A stretch of 38,121 nucleotides of DNA from Mammaliicoccus fleurettii (GTDB taxonomy: Bacteria > Bacillota > Bacilli > Staphylococcales > Staphylococcaceae): contig NZ_RXWZ01000155.1 in assembly GCF_003970575.1 (NCBI RefSeq), forward strand, positions 1 through 38,121, in the 5' to 3' direction. The notes beneath the pieces are model-generated. The model did not search any database, was not told the DNA's origin, and was given only the letters and a program-made list of their open reading frames with translations. This document shows, one piece after another, positions 8,511 through 16,186 of this stretch (its first letter is position 1; every line of letters starts with the position of its first letter). Made by a program: the position numbers and the translations under genes.

Positions 8511-8876
8511 CTATTGTTTTTCTATAAATTCTAACCTGTTACTAAAAGGATCATATAAATGTAGTCTTTTAGCACCAGGAAATCGATTATCTGTCTTAAA
8601 ATCTAATTTTTCTTCTGTTAAGTGTTCAATTAAATCTTCGAGATTTTCAACATTAATTGCAGGGTGTGCCTTTTTAAGAGGTATAAAATCTTCTTCGATA
8701 CCGATATGCAAATCAATATTGTTAATATTAAACCAAACTCCACCATTACCTTTTAAAGATTCCGGTTTTTCAACTTCATTAAATCCTAATTGATCTACAT
8801 AAAACGTTCTCGCCTTCCCCTCTGATCCTTTTGGAGCTGACAACTGAACATGGTCCCACATTTTTAGCTTATACAT
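8511..8876 (-). CDS. VOC-family (glyoxalase/dioxygenase superfamily) protein
   Basis: The 121-residue protein has a single VOC domain built from two beta-alpha-beta-beta-beta units. Likely metal-ligand positions are DHVQL near residue 8, DLHIG in the first half, HPAINV at the start of the second half, and RLEFIE at the C-terminus. Function and substrate are unknown; members include glyoxalases and antibiotic-binding proteins. AAGGAG eight bases upstream fixes the start. It is leftward, just upstream of comK but separated by the comK promoter, so it need not be co-regulated. Confidence 0.85.
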   Translation of the reverse strand: MYKLKMWDHVQLSAPKGSEGKARTFYVDQLGFNEVEKPESLKGNGGVWFNINNIDLHIGIEEDFIPLKKAHPAINVENLEDLIEHLTEEKLDFKTDNRFPGAKRLHLYDPFSNRLEFIEKQ

Positions 8877-9067
8877 ATTAATATCTCCTTTTTATTCTCA
8901 TGTTTAACTTTCAAAGTATTATTTTCACAATAAATCACACCCCACTAATGTGGCTATGAGCATAATAATTTGAAAATTATAAATACTAAATTATAATGTA
9001 ATTATAAAGTTAGTTTATCAATAAATTCGTTAAAAAGAATTACTTTTTTAAAATTTCTGAATATTCA

Positions 9068-9096
9068 TTGCATTTAGAAAATAAATACGCTATAAT
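9068..9096 (+). promoter_or_regulatory. Promoter of the IDEAL-domain gene
   Basis: TTGCAT (9068-9073) and TATAAT (9091-9096) are 17 bases apart, 31 bases upstream of the ATG at 9128. Confidence 0.8.
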
Positions 9097-9127
9097 TTTA
9101 ACAAATAAAGTCAAGGGGTTGTTTAAA

Positions 9128-9343
9128 ATGAAACAATATTCTCAAGTTAAGCATCAGAGTTTAGAAACTTTCGTTAATAACTTAAATGATTTATCTGTAG
9201 AACTAGTTATAGATTCTGCTTTACGTGAAAATCGCAAACGAGAATTGATGGCTTTAATCGATGAAGCACTTTTGAATCGTAACAATACTTTATTTGAACA
9301 ATATAGTGCAGAATTAATACAGTTGGAGGATTTACAATCGTGA
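9128..9343 (+). CDS. Small IDEAL-domain protein
   Basis: The protein has 71 residues. An IDEAL-type motif occupies the C-terminal half: a helical ELVIDSALRENRKREL stretch, then LMALIDEALLNRNNTLFEQYSAEL split across two helices. IDEAL domains occur in small Firmicutes proteins of poorly known role. I place the start at 9128 rather than at an upstream in-frame ATG because AAGGGG at 9113-9118 is nine bases before it and the promoter -10 lies at 9091-9096. It is a single-gene unit, convergent with lplA. Confidence 0.8.
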   Translation: MKQYSQVKHQSLETFVNNLNDLSVELVIDSALRENRKRELMALIDEALLNRNNTLFEQYSAELIQLEDLQS

Positions 9344-9367
9344 GTTATCATTTAAAAATCAACACAT

Positions 9368-9409
9368 AAAAGAGACGACTTTTGAAAACATTCAAAAATC
9401 GTCTCTTTT
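9368..9409. terminator. Bidirectional terminator between the IDEAL gene and lplA
   Basis: AAAAGAGACGA (9368-9378) pairs with TCGTCTCTTTT (9399-9409), and the inner TTTTGAA pairs with TTCAAAA. T-rich sequence follows on both strands, so it can end both converging genes. Confidence 0.88.
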
Positions 9410-9414
9410 ATTTT

Positions 9415-10410
9415 TTATAACATTAAGTTAATAATTTCTTCTTTATCTATATCTCCAAAGTAATGATATGCATCAATATCTTTTAATGCTTCTTTTATAG
9501 AAGACTTTTGATGTTGTACGCCTATTAAAGCTTCTTCAATATCATTTACATTTCCCACTCCAAAGAAGTCCCCAAAGATTGCTGCATGTTCTATTATACC
9601 TTTTTTGACATCTAATTTTATTTGAACTAAACCTCTATCAAATTTATGGCTTCTTTCAAAGTTGTATTTAGGGTTTTTCCCATAATTCCATTCCCATTTT
9701 TGATATTTATTTTTGCTCAATTCATTAATATTATCCCAGTCTTCATCAGTAAGATGGTACTCCTCTACTTCTTCACTACCTTGTTGTTTGAAAATTGAAG
9801 TTAGTATGCGTTGTTTAAATGTTTCAATATCCATTGGTTCTTCTAAAAATTCTTGAATATTAGCAACTCTTGATCTAATAGATTTAATACCTTTAGATTT
9901 AATTTTTGCTTCATTAACTCTTAAAGCATTTACAACTTCTTCAATTTCACTATTTAACATCAAAGTACCATGTGAGAACATTCTATCTTTTTGTTTTACC
10001 ATTGCATTACCAGAAATTTTCTTTTCTCCGACTTGAATATCATTTCTACCTGATAATTCAGCATTAACACCCATTTCATTTAAAGCATCTACAATAGGTT
10101 GTGTAAATTTTGCGAAGTTATGGAAACTATCTTCATCATCTTTCGTAACTAAACTAAAATTCAAATTCCCTAAATCGTGGTAAACTGCCCCACCACCAGA
10201 AATTCTTCGTACAACTTTAATATTATTAGCTTCAACATACTCTTGATTTACCTCTTCAATAGTATTTTGATTTTTACCAACAATAATAGATGGTTGATTA
10301 ATATAGAATAAAAAATAACTATCATCTTTAGGAAGAGAAGTAAGTACATATTCTTCCATTGCTAAATTGATCATTGGATCGTTTATTCCATTATTACTTA
10401 CAAATTTCAT
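9415..10410 (-). CDS. lplA: Lipoate-protein ligase LplA
   Basis: LplA activates free lipoate with ATP and attaches it to lysines of lipoyl domains (pyruvate and other 2-oxoacid dehydrogenases, GcvH) in the cytoplasm. The 331-residue protein has the full two-domain form. The lipoate/adenylate-binding loop RRISGGGAVYHD is at about residues 68-79, then GRNDIQVGEKKISGNAM with the conserved lysine, SHGTLM, and the C-terminal accessory domain from about 245. AGGAGG precedes the ATG. It is a single-gene unit between the shared terminator and the divergent DUF2187 gene. Confidence 0.95.
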   Translation of the reverse strand: MKFVSNNGINDPMINLAMEEYVLTSLPKDDSYFLFYINQPSIIVGKNQNTIEEVNQEYVEANNIKVVRRISGGGAVYHDLGNLNFSLVTKDDEDSFHNFAKFTQPIVDALNEMGVNAELSGRNDIQVGEKKISGNAMVKQKDRMFSHGTLMLNSEIEEVVNALRVNEAKIKSKGIKSIRSRVANIQEFLEEPMDIETFKQRILTSIFKQQGSEEVEEYHLTDEDWDNINELSKNKYQKWEWNYGKNPKYNFERSHKFDRGLVQIKLDVKKGIIEHAAIFGDFFGVGNVNDIEEALIGVQHQKSSIKEALKDIDAYHYFGDIDKEEIINLML

Positions 10411-10581
10411 TTATATTTCCTCCTTATTTTTCCCCTTGTTGCCTTACTTTAATATTACCATATGTTTAAATAATAATATGAATGATATGTTTGTGATAAA
10501 ATAGATGTATATCTTATTATTACTTTATAATTGAACCGTTATTTAGTATAATATTTCATAGTATTATTTAGGAGGAATATC

Positions 10582-10767
10582 ATGACAATCGCAGAAGTTG
10601 GAAATATCATAGAATTTCAAGATGGCTTAAGAGGTAGAGTTGAAAAGATTAATGAAAACTCAGTTATAGTAGACATAACAATCATGGATAACTTTGAAAG
10701 TTTAGAACTACCTGAAAAAACTGTAGTAAATCACAAGCGTTATACTATAATTTCTGAAGAGGGATAA
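10582..10767 (+). CDS. DUF2187 (YkvS-like) small protein
   Basis: The 61-residue protein is almost entirely a small beta-barrel-like domain beginning EVGNIIEFQDGLRGRVEKI, matching the DUF2187 family of Firmicutes (Bacillus YkvS). No function is known. TTTATA and TATAAT (10547-10552) are 17 bases apart as a likely promoter, and AGGAGG lies at 10571-10576. The stop is two bases before the GTG of the next gene, so the pair forms an operon. Confidence 0.85.
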   Translation: MTIAEVGNIIEFQDGLRGRVEKINENSVIVDITIMDNFESLELPEKTVVNHKRYTIISEEG

Positions 10768-10769
10768 TA

Positions 10770-11375
10770 GTGAAAAAACAAATTAATCCTCAATTAATAT
10801 GGTTCATATCGAGTTTTATTATTTTTCACTTTATTTTATTTTTAATGCAAGGTGAAAAAGAAGTATTCTGGTACTTATATACTGGCATTATGATGATTGC
10901 AGGCATTAGCTATGTCTTTTATCAGCGCGAGATTAAGTCTAAACGATTATTACAATCAATAGGATATGGTTTAATTGGTGCAGTATTATTAGTTATACTT
11001 CAACTTTTATTATCCCAAATTTATAATGGTTTATCGTATGCATCATTATTAAAAGAATTAATGCACGCAGGCGTTTTTTATAAATGGCAAATGTTAGTAA
11101 CAATTGTTATTGCGATACCTTGTCACGAGCTTTATATTAGAACGATATTACAAAATCAACTACAACTTAAATTGTCACGACCTATTGTTGCAATCGTTGT
11201 AAGTGCTTTTGCTTCTAGTTCACTATTTTTATATTTAGGTAATTTCGCTATATTCATTTTTATATTTTTAGCTCAATTAATATTATCTACTTTATATTTC
11301 TACACTAAAAGAATCGTAACTTCATATATCGCTCAAGTAGCAGCAATAATTATACTTGTAATAATATTTAGTTAA
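10770..11375 (+). CDS. CPBP-like membrane protein lacking protease residues
   Basis: The 201-residue protein has about six membrane segments. The block PCHELYIRTILQNQL (about residues 117-131) aligns with the EExxxR motif of CPBP/CAAX-type intramembrane proteases. The first glutamate is His, the FxxxH position reads LFLYLG without histidine, and the last motif reads SYIAQVA with Gln in place of His. It is therefore probably not a working protease. The start is GTG at 10770 with GAGGG upstream, two bases after the DUF2187 stop. The family call is moderate, from motif spacing and topology only. Confidence 0.65.
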   Translation: MKKQINPQLIWFISSFIIFHFILFLMQGEKEVFWYLYTGIMMIAGISYVFYQREIKSKRLLQSIGYGLIGAVLLVILQLLLSQIYNGLSYASLLKELMHAGVFYKWQMLVTIVIAIPCHELYIRTILQNQLQLKLSRPIVAIVVSAFASSSLFLYLGNFAIFIFIFLAQLILSTLYFYTKRIVTSYIAQVAAIIILVIIFS

Positions 11376-11379
11376 AAAA

Positions 11380-11401
11380 TCCAAACACAGCCGTGTTTGG
11401 A
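11380..11401 (-). terminator. Terminator of the leftward metallophosphatase-like gene
   Basis: TCCAAACAC (11380-11388) pairs with GTGTTTGGA (11393-11401). Read leftward it is followed by six T. It lies at the far end of the intergenic region from the gene it would serve. Confidence 0.65.
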
Positions 11402-11409
11402 TTCAGAGT

Positions 11410-11444
11410 GTCGACAAAGTCTTAGACTTTGCCGGCATTTTTTT
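11410..11444 (+). terminator. Terminator after the CPBP-like gene
   Basis: GTCGACAAAGTC (11410-11421) pairs with GACTTTGCCGGC (11425-11436) with one mismatch, followed by a seven-T run. A similar hairpin next to the same repeat element occurs at 25928-25953. Confidence 0.8.
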
Positions 11445-11446
11445 AT

Positions 11447-11517
11447 GCGCATGCTTTCCGCGGGCATGTTCTCAGCCTGTAGTCTTCGAATCATGCTTTT
11501 CCCGCAGGAGTCAGCGC
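11447..11517. repeat. Dispersed hairpin element, copy A1
   Basis: GCGC ends (11447-11450 and 11514-11517) enclose GCATGCTTTCCGCGGGCATG and CATGC-TTTT-CCCGCAGG, with GCCTGTAGTCT in the loop. It shares loop and architecture with B1 and B2 but has compensating changes in the stem. The motif CTTTCCGCGGG...CCCGCAGGAGTC resembles dispersed repeats that I recall from Bacillus and related genomes. The rest of 11376-11631 holds terminators and no gene. Confidence 0.75.
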
Positions 11518-11631
11518 AAGAAAATACCAAATATTAACAATTTTTATATTTATTTACTTACTTTGTTTATTTTTTTGTCGGTTAACGATTAAGAAATATT
11601 CAACTAGCTCTTTCGAACTCGATATGTCTTA

Positions 11632-13143
11632 TTATTCAATTTCAAAATCATGTTCTAGCTCGAATTTACCTTTAGTTTCCCCTATTTCTTCTACCATATA
11701 TTCAATCACAGTTTTTTTAGATCTTACATATGTTGATTCTGAAATAATCTTATTAACATGTCTAAATAAGTAATCTGTCATAATTACATTAAAACTGTCT
11801 TCTAGATTTATATTATAAAGTTCAACTCTATTTCCTACAGGTTTGTTTAAGTCAATTTTATACTTGAAACCTTTCCAAACTGTCATTAATGTTGGCTCTA
11901 AAATTTCTTCGTTATACTTTATTGTTCCTTCTTCTTTGTACATTGCTGTTGCTGTTCTTTCTAATATACGTTTAATTTCAATACCAGTCAGTTTTATTTT
12001 GACTGGTTTATCTGTATGAACATAAGATTTATATATATCTTTTACTTTGAGTTCTCCTCTTAAACCATTACCTAATGGGTTTCCAATATGTGCACAAATA
12101 AAGTCTATTTCTGTAAATGCTTTACTCATACTATTTTGAATTAACTCAATAAATTTATGTGGCTTAATATATAGGTCAGTTAATTGCTTATAATCTAGTA
12201 CTACAGGCATATCCGTTACATCTTGTTCCGACCAATGTTGTACTGCTTTTTGGTCGAAATAAGTTAACTCTAGTAAATCCCTATCTTCTGGATAACTAGA
12301 AAGTTCAACATGTTTAATTGATGTATCAATAATTTCAACTGAATTAGTTCTTTTTCTAAATTGAATCGACATATCTACAATATTAGTCGCATCTTTACCT
12401 GGTTGTATAAATTGAGTTTCTGCAACTTTTAAATCCACGACATGTTCTTGGTGACCTGTAATAATGACGTTAACGCCTTCTGTACTTTTAATCATGTTTT
12501 CAGCGTTATTACTATAATATGATCTATAATTATTTTTATCTGTGTAAGTGTTTAGCCCACCATGATATAACATAATTAAAAAGTCAGGACTTTCTTTTTC
12601 GTGCAAATATCTTACCCAACGTTTTGCTGATGCCATTGATTCTCCAACAATAACTTCATCTTCGAATTCTATATTTTTATTTTCCATTAAGCCACTTGAA
12701 GTAAACCCAATTATACCAATTTTAATACCATCAACGTATTTGATTGTGTAAGGTGTCGTAAAATAAGGTTCTTTTGTTTTATTATGTTCTATATTAGCTG
12801 CAAGCCATGGAAATCTACTTAGGGCAATAGACTTATTTAAGAAGTCTAAGCCGAAATTAAATTCATCAGGGCTAACACCACTTGCATCAAATTGCATTTC
12901 ATTCATAATTTTAATCATTGGGTTTCTTTTGTATGGTGCAATTTGTGCATAATAAAAAGCAAACATTGAACCCGACAACATTCCACCATTATCCAATAAT
13001 AATACACGATGGTTTGCTTTACGTTTATGTTTTACGTAAGTAGCCATCTTTAATATATTTCCACTTATACCACTTCTACTTATTCGACCATGTAAGTCAG
13101 AAGTAGCTAATAAATCAATCGTAATGATTTCATTCGTATTCAA
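11632..13143 (-). CDS. 5'-nucleotidase/metallophosphatase-family protein with eroded metal site
   Basis: The 503-residue protein has the two-domain layout of bacterial 5'-nucleotidases: a calcineurin-like metallophosphatase domain (about 8-260) and a 5-nucleotidase C-terminal domain (about 310-470). It has no signal peptide, so it is cytoplasmic. Asp16 and His18 in SDLHGR are kept, as are His194 (YHGG) and His231. The usual Asp of the second motif is Gly54 (DNGGMLSG), the GNHE block reads SPDE at 91-94, and the GHxH block reads GHQEH. At least two metal ligands are therefore gone. It may bind a ligand or scaffold rather than hydrolyse. It is a single gene, divergent from the kinase gene. Confidence 0.75.
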   Translation of the reverse strand: MNTNEIITIDLLATSDLHGRISRSGISGNILKMATYVKHKRKANHRVLLLDNGGMLSGSMFAFYYAQIAPYKRNPMIKIMNEMQFDASGVSPDEFNFGLDFLNKSIALSRFPWLAANIEHNKTKEPYFTTPYTIKYVDGIKIGIIGFTSSGLMENKNIEFEDEVIVGESMASAKRWVRYLHEKESPDFLIMLYHGGLNTYTDKNNYRSYYSNNAENMIKSTEGVNVIITGHQEHVVDLKVAETQFIQPGKDATNIVDMSIQFRKRTNSVEIIDTSIKHVELSSYPEDRDLLELTYFDQKAVQHWSEQDVTDMPVVLDYKQLTDLYIKPHKFIELIQNSMSKAFTEIDFICAHIGNPLGNGLRGELKVKDIYKSYVHTDKPVKIKLTGIEIKRILERTATAMYKEEGTIKYNEEILEPTLMTVWKGFKYKIDLNKPVGNRVELYNINLEDSFNVIMTDYLFRHVNKIISESTYVRSKKTVIEYMVEEIGETKGKFELEHDFEIE

Positions 13144-13301
13144 TGCTATTCCCCCTCTTTCTTTTATATTTTACCATTTTTAAAAAATGATATGTCTTTT
13201 TAAACTAATTTGAATAATGATAATGTAATTTTATTTTATGTTGGCAATATTAGTTAATCATAATATACTCAATTAAGAGTATATATACATAGGAGAATAT
13301 T

Positions 13302-14774
13302 ATGAAACCTTTTAATAAAATTATCATACTAAATATTGTTTTTGCACTTATCGTTTCTATATTAATTGGTGCACTCATTAGTAAAAACTATAATAATAGA
13401 ATTAATCAAAGATTTGATACTACTAAAGAAATTATTAACTTAAAAATCGATACATTCATAAGCGAATCAAACAGTATTTCTGAATCTTTAACGACGATAT
13501 TATCTAATAGTAACGATGAAAAATTTATTAATCAATTTTTAAAAGATAATCATACTAGATATACTTGGATAGATCATATTTATATTTTGAATAATAAAAA
13601 TCAAATCGTCTATGACTCTAAAGGACCAAACTATACTTCAATAGAAGACTTTAATCAATATAAGTATCACTTCCCATTTACTCAAAAATCCACATTAAGT
13701 AGCAAAAAGAGATCACTAGATAGACCTAAAACATTATTACTTACAAATCGATTAAAGATTAAAAATCAAGACTATACTGTTGCTGCAGAAATAAATATGA
13801 ATTCATTTAAAAATGAAATAAAGTTAATTGCTAAGAGATTCCAAATACAAGTACAAGGTATAGATGGTACTCAAATTTATCAAGTCGGCAAATCACATAA
13901 ACATACAAAAACAATCACTTATTTTTACAATAACTTACCTGTCACAATTAGCATTACTGGACAATATAGTGTTATAACGCGCGTAATTTTACCAAGTATA
14001 TTTATTTTCTTAGTTATTTTCTTAATATTAACGATTTTAACTTTAATATTTAAAAGTCGTTCCGATAGATTAGAACATGAAAAGTTAATCGAACAAGCAA
14101 ATAATGAAAAATTGCGACTAATAGGAACATTGGCTGCAAATACCGCGCATGAAATAAAAAATCCTTTAACGAGTATTAATGGATTTATAGAACTCACTAG
14201 AATGAAATATGATCAAAACCAGCAAGATAACCATTTTAATATTATTACAGAAGAATTAGATAGAATTAATAACATCGTTACACAATTCTTATATTTAGGT
14301 AAACCAACAAACTTAGCTTACACAAATGTTAATATTAGCCAGACAATCAAAGATATAGAGCAATTTTCAAAGTATGAATTAGAACAAAACAACATAAATA
14401 TTTCTTTATCATTACCAGAAGAACCCATTTATGCCTTTTTATCTGAAGACCAATTAAAACAAATACTGATCAATTTAATTCAAAATTCTAAAGACGCATT
14501 AACTGACGTACATAATGCTTCAATAGAAATTCAACTATTAAAGACAAATACAAAACAAATAAAATTAGTATTTAAAGATAATGGAAAAGGTATGTCAAAA
14601 GAAGTTCAACAAAAAGTATTTGACCCCTTCTTTACTATAAAAGATTCAGGCAGTGGACTAGGACTTTATTTAAGTAAAAAATTAATTGAAGATTGGGGTG
14701 GCACAATAAGCGTGGCTAACAATACTGAAGGCACAACTTTTATTATTATGATACCTGTAGTTAAGCATATTTAA
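13302..14774 (+). CDS. Membrane sensor histidine kinase without a partner regulator
   Basis: The 490-residue protein has a membrane segment at about 7-27, an extracellular sensor region at 28-225, a second membrane segment at 226-250, and a kinase core. His283 in TAHEIKNP is the phosphorylation site. N395 in NLIQNSKDAL, DNGKGM near 426 and GSGLGLYLSKK near 450 form the ATP site. The core resembles sporulation-type kinases of Bacillus. No response regulator gene lies within 20 kb on either side inside the window, so the partner is encoded elsewhere. TAGGAGAAT precedes the ATG. Confidence 0.9.
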   Translation: MKPFNKIIILNIVFALIVSILIGALISKNYNNRINQRFDTTKEIINLKIDTFISESNSISESLTTILSNSNDEKFINQFLKDNHTRYTWIDHIYILNNKNQIVYDSKGPNYTSIEDFNQYKYHFPFTQKSTLSSKKRSLDRPKTLLLTNRLKIKNQDYTVAAEINMNSFKNEIKLIAKRFQIQVQGIDGTQIYQVGKSHKHTKTITYFYNNLPVTISITGQYSVITRVILPSIFIFLVIFLILTILTLIFKSRSDRLEHEKLIEQANNEKLRLIGTLAANTAHEIKNPLTSINGFIELTRMKYDQNQQDNHFNIITEELDRINNIVTQFLYLGKPTNLAYTNVNISQTIKDIEQFSKYELEQNNINISLSLPEEPIYAFLSEDQLKQILINLIQNSKDALTDVHNASIEIQLLKTNTKQIKLVFKDNGKGMSKEVQQKVFDPFFTIKDSGSGLGLYLSKKLIEDWGGTISVANNTEGTTFIIMIPVVKHI

Positions 14775-14788
14775 TATATAAATAAAAA

Positions 14789-14813
14789 ACTGGGACAAGT
14801 TAATTGTCCCAGT
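14789..14813. terminator. Bidirectional terminator between the kinase gene and ktrD
   Basis: ACTGGGACAA (14789-14798) pairs with TTGTCCCAGT (14804-14813), with A-run before and T-run after. The core CAAGTTAATTGTC belongs to a terminator family recurring at 18082 and 25376. Confidence 0.88.
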
Positions 14814-14817
14814 TTTT

Positions 14818-16170
14818 TTAACCTATTTGAATTCGTTCTTTTGGATAGTGGAATTTATCAGGCGTTGATTTACCACCTAACATAACTACGAAACATAGTA
14901 GCCCAACACGTCCAATGAACATAAGTATCATAATCACTATTTTCGAACCTAATTGTAAATTATCGGTTATCCCCATTGATAACCCACATGTACCAAATGC
15001 TGACATTGTTTCAAAAAATATTGAAAGTAAATCATGTTTACCGTCTTCAAATCGTACTACAGATAACACACCAACAAATGTGATAGCTAAAGCCAATGAT
15101 ATAACGGCAAACGACCTTTGTATATCTAAAGGATGTATCTCTCTATTAAATGCTTTTATCGTCGTACGACCATTACTAAAATTGACTAAATAAAGAACAA
15201 GTATTGCAAATGTTGTTGTTCTTATACCTCCACCTACTGAGCTTGGTGATGAACCAATGAACATCAATCCACCTAGAAAGAAATTCGTTGCTTCAGTAAA
15301 CTGTCCAAGATCTATTGTAGATAATCCTGCGCTTCGTGTTGATGAAGACTGGAACATAGCATAAAAGATACCTTTATGCCACGAAATGTCTTTAAATGAG
15401 TTTGAAAACTCAAATAAATATATTACAACTGTTCCTAATAAGAACAAGAACAAATAAGTCGCACTTGCAATTTTAGTAAATAATGAAAATCTAAAGTTCG
15501 GATGCGTATTTCGCATATAAGTTTTTACTTCAATCAATACTGGAAATCCTATTGCACCTAACATGATAAGTAACATTATAATCGTTTGGACGAAATAATC
15601 ATTTGCATATGGTGCTAGCGATTCCCCGGTGATATCTAAACCACCATTCGTTGTAGCAGATACAGATGCAAAAATGCCATGATGTATCGCATCTTTAACA
15701 GAGCCGATATCTTTATAAAAATAAAAAGATAATAATATCGCTCCAATTACTTCTATCATTAATATAGTTCTAACAATATCTAATATTAATTTAACTACGC
15801 CATTCATAGCATTTGAATTACTATCTAGCATAATGAGTTGTCGCTCTCTTAAACCAATATGCTTTCCTAGTATTACCCAAAGTAAAGTACCAATCGCCAT
15901 GACACCTATACCGCCAATATTAAGTATAATTAATATTATTGCCTGTCCAAACATTGTAAATGTATCTTCAATTATAACGGGTGTAAGTCCAGTCACACTT
16001 ACGCCAGATACCGCTACAAATAGCGTATCGACAGGTGCAATTTTCACATCAGGTTTAACAACATAAGGTAAATTCAATAATAAAAAGGCGACAATGATTG
16101 CGCCCAAATAATATAATACAATACCTTGTTGTGGAGTCATTTTTTGAAAAAAGTATTTTATAATGGACAC
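14818..16170 (-). CDS. ktrD: Ktr-type potassium uptake channel subunit (KtrD/KtrB)
   Basis: This is the membrane subunit of a Na+-dependent Ktr K+ uptake system, working with a cytoplasmic KtrA or KtrC ring. The 450-residue protein has four pore repeats with filter motifs SVTGL, TNGGL, RSAGL and GTCGL, and ends in the conserved YPKERIQIG tail. Neighbouring the htrA-like gene matches S. aureus ktrD, so I prefer KtrD over KtrB. No gating-subunit gene is adjacent. It starts 16 bases after the protease gene, in the same leftward transcript. Confidence 0.9.
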   Translation of the reverse strand: MSIIKYFFQKMTPQQGIVLYYLGAIIVAFLLLNLPYVVKPDVKIAPVDTLFVAVSGVSVTGLTPVIIEDTFTMFGQAIILIILNIGGIGVMAIGTLLWVILGKHIGLRERQLIMLDSNSNAMNGVVKLILDIVRTILMIEVIGAILLSFYFYKDIGSVKDAIHHGIFASVSATTNGGLDITGESLAPYANDYFVQTIIMLLIMLGAIGFPVLIEVKTYMRNTHPNFRFSLFTKIASATYLFLFLLGTVVIYLFEFSNSFKDISWHKGIFYAMFQSSSTRSAGLSTIDLGQFTEATNFFLGGLMFIGSSPSSVGGGIRTTTFAILVLYLVNFSNGRTTIKAFNREIHPLDIQRSFAVISLALAITFVGVLSVVRFEDGKHDLLSIFFETMSAFGTCGLSMGITDNLQLGSKIVIMILMFIGRVGLLCFVVMLGGKSTPDKFHYPKERIQIG

Positions 16171-16186
16171 AAATTGTCACCTCTAT

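Noticed and set aside
14818-16170. TrkH rather than a Ktr subunit
   Set aside because: Length, the short N-terminus, the RIQIG tail and the htrA-like neighbour fit KtrB/KtrD; TrkH proteins are longer, with extra N-terminal helices.
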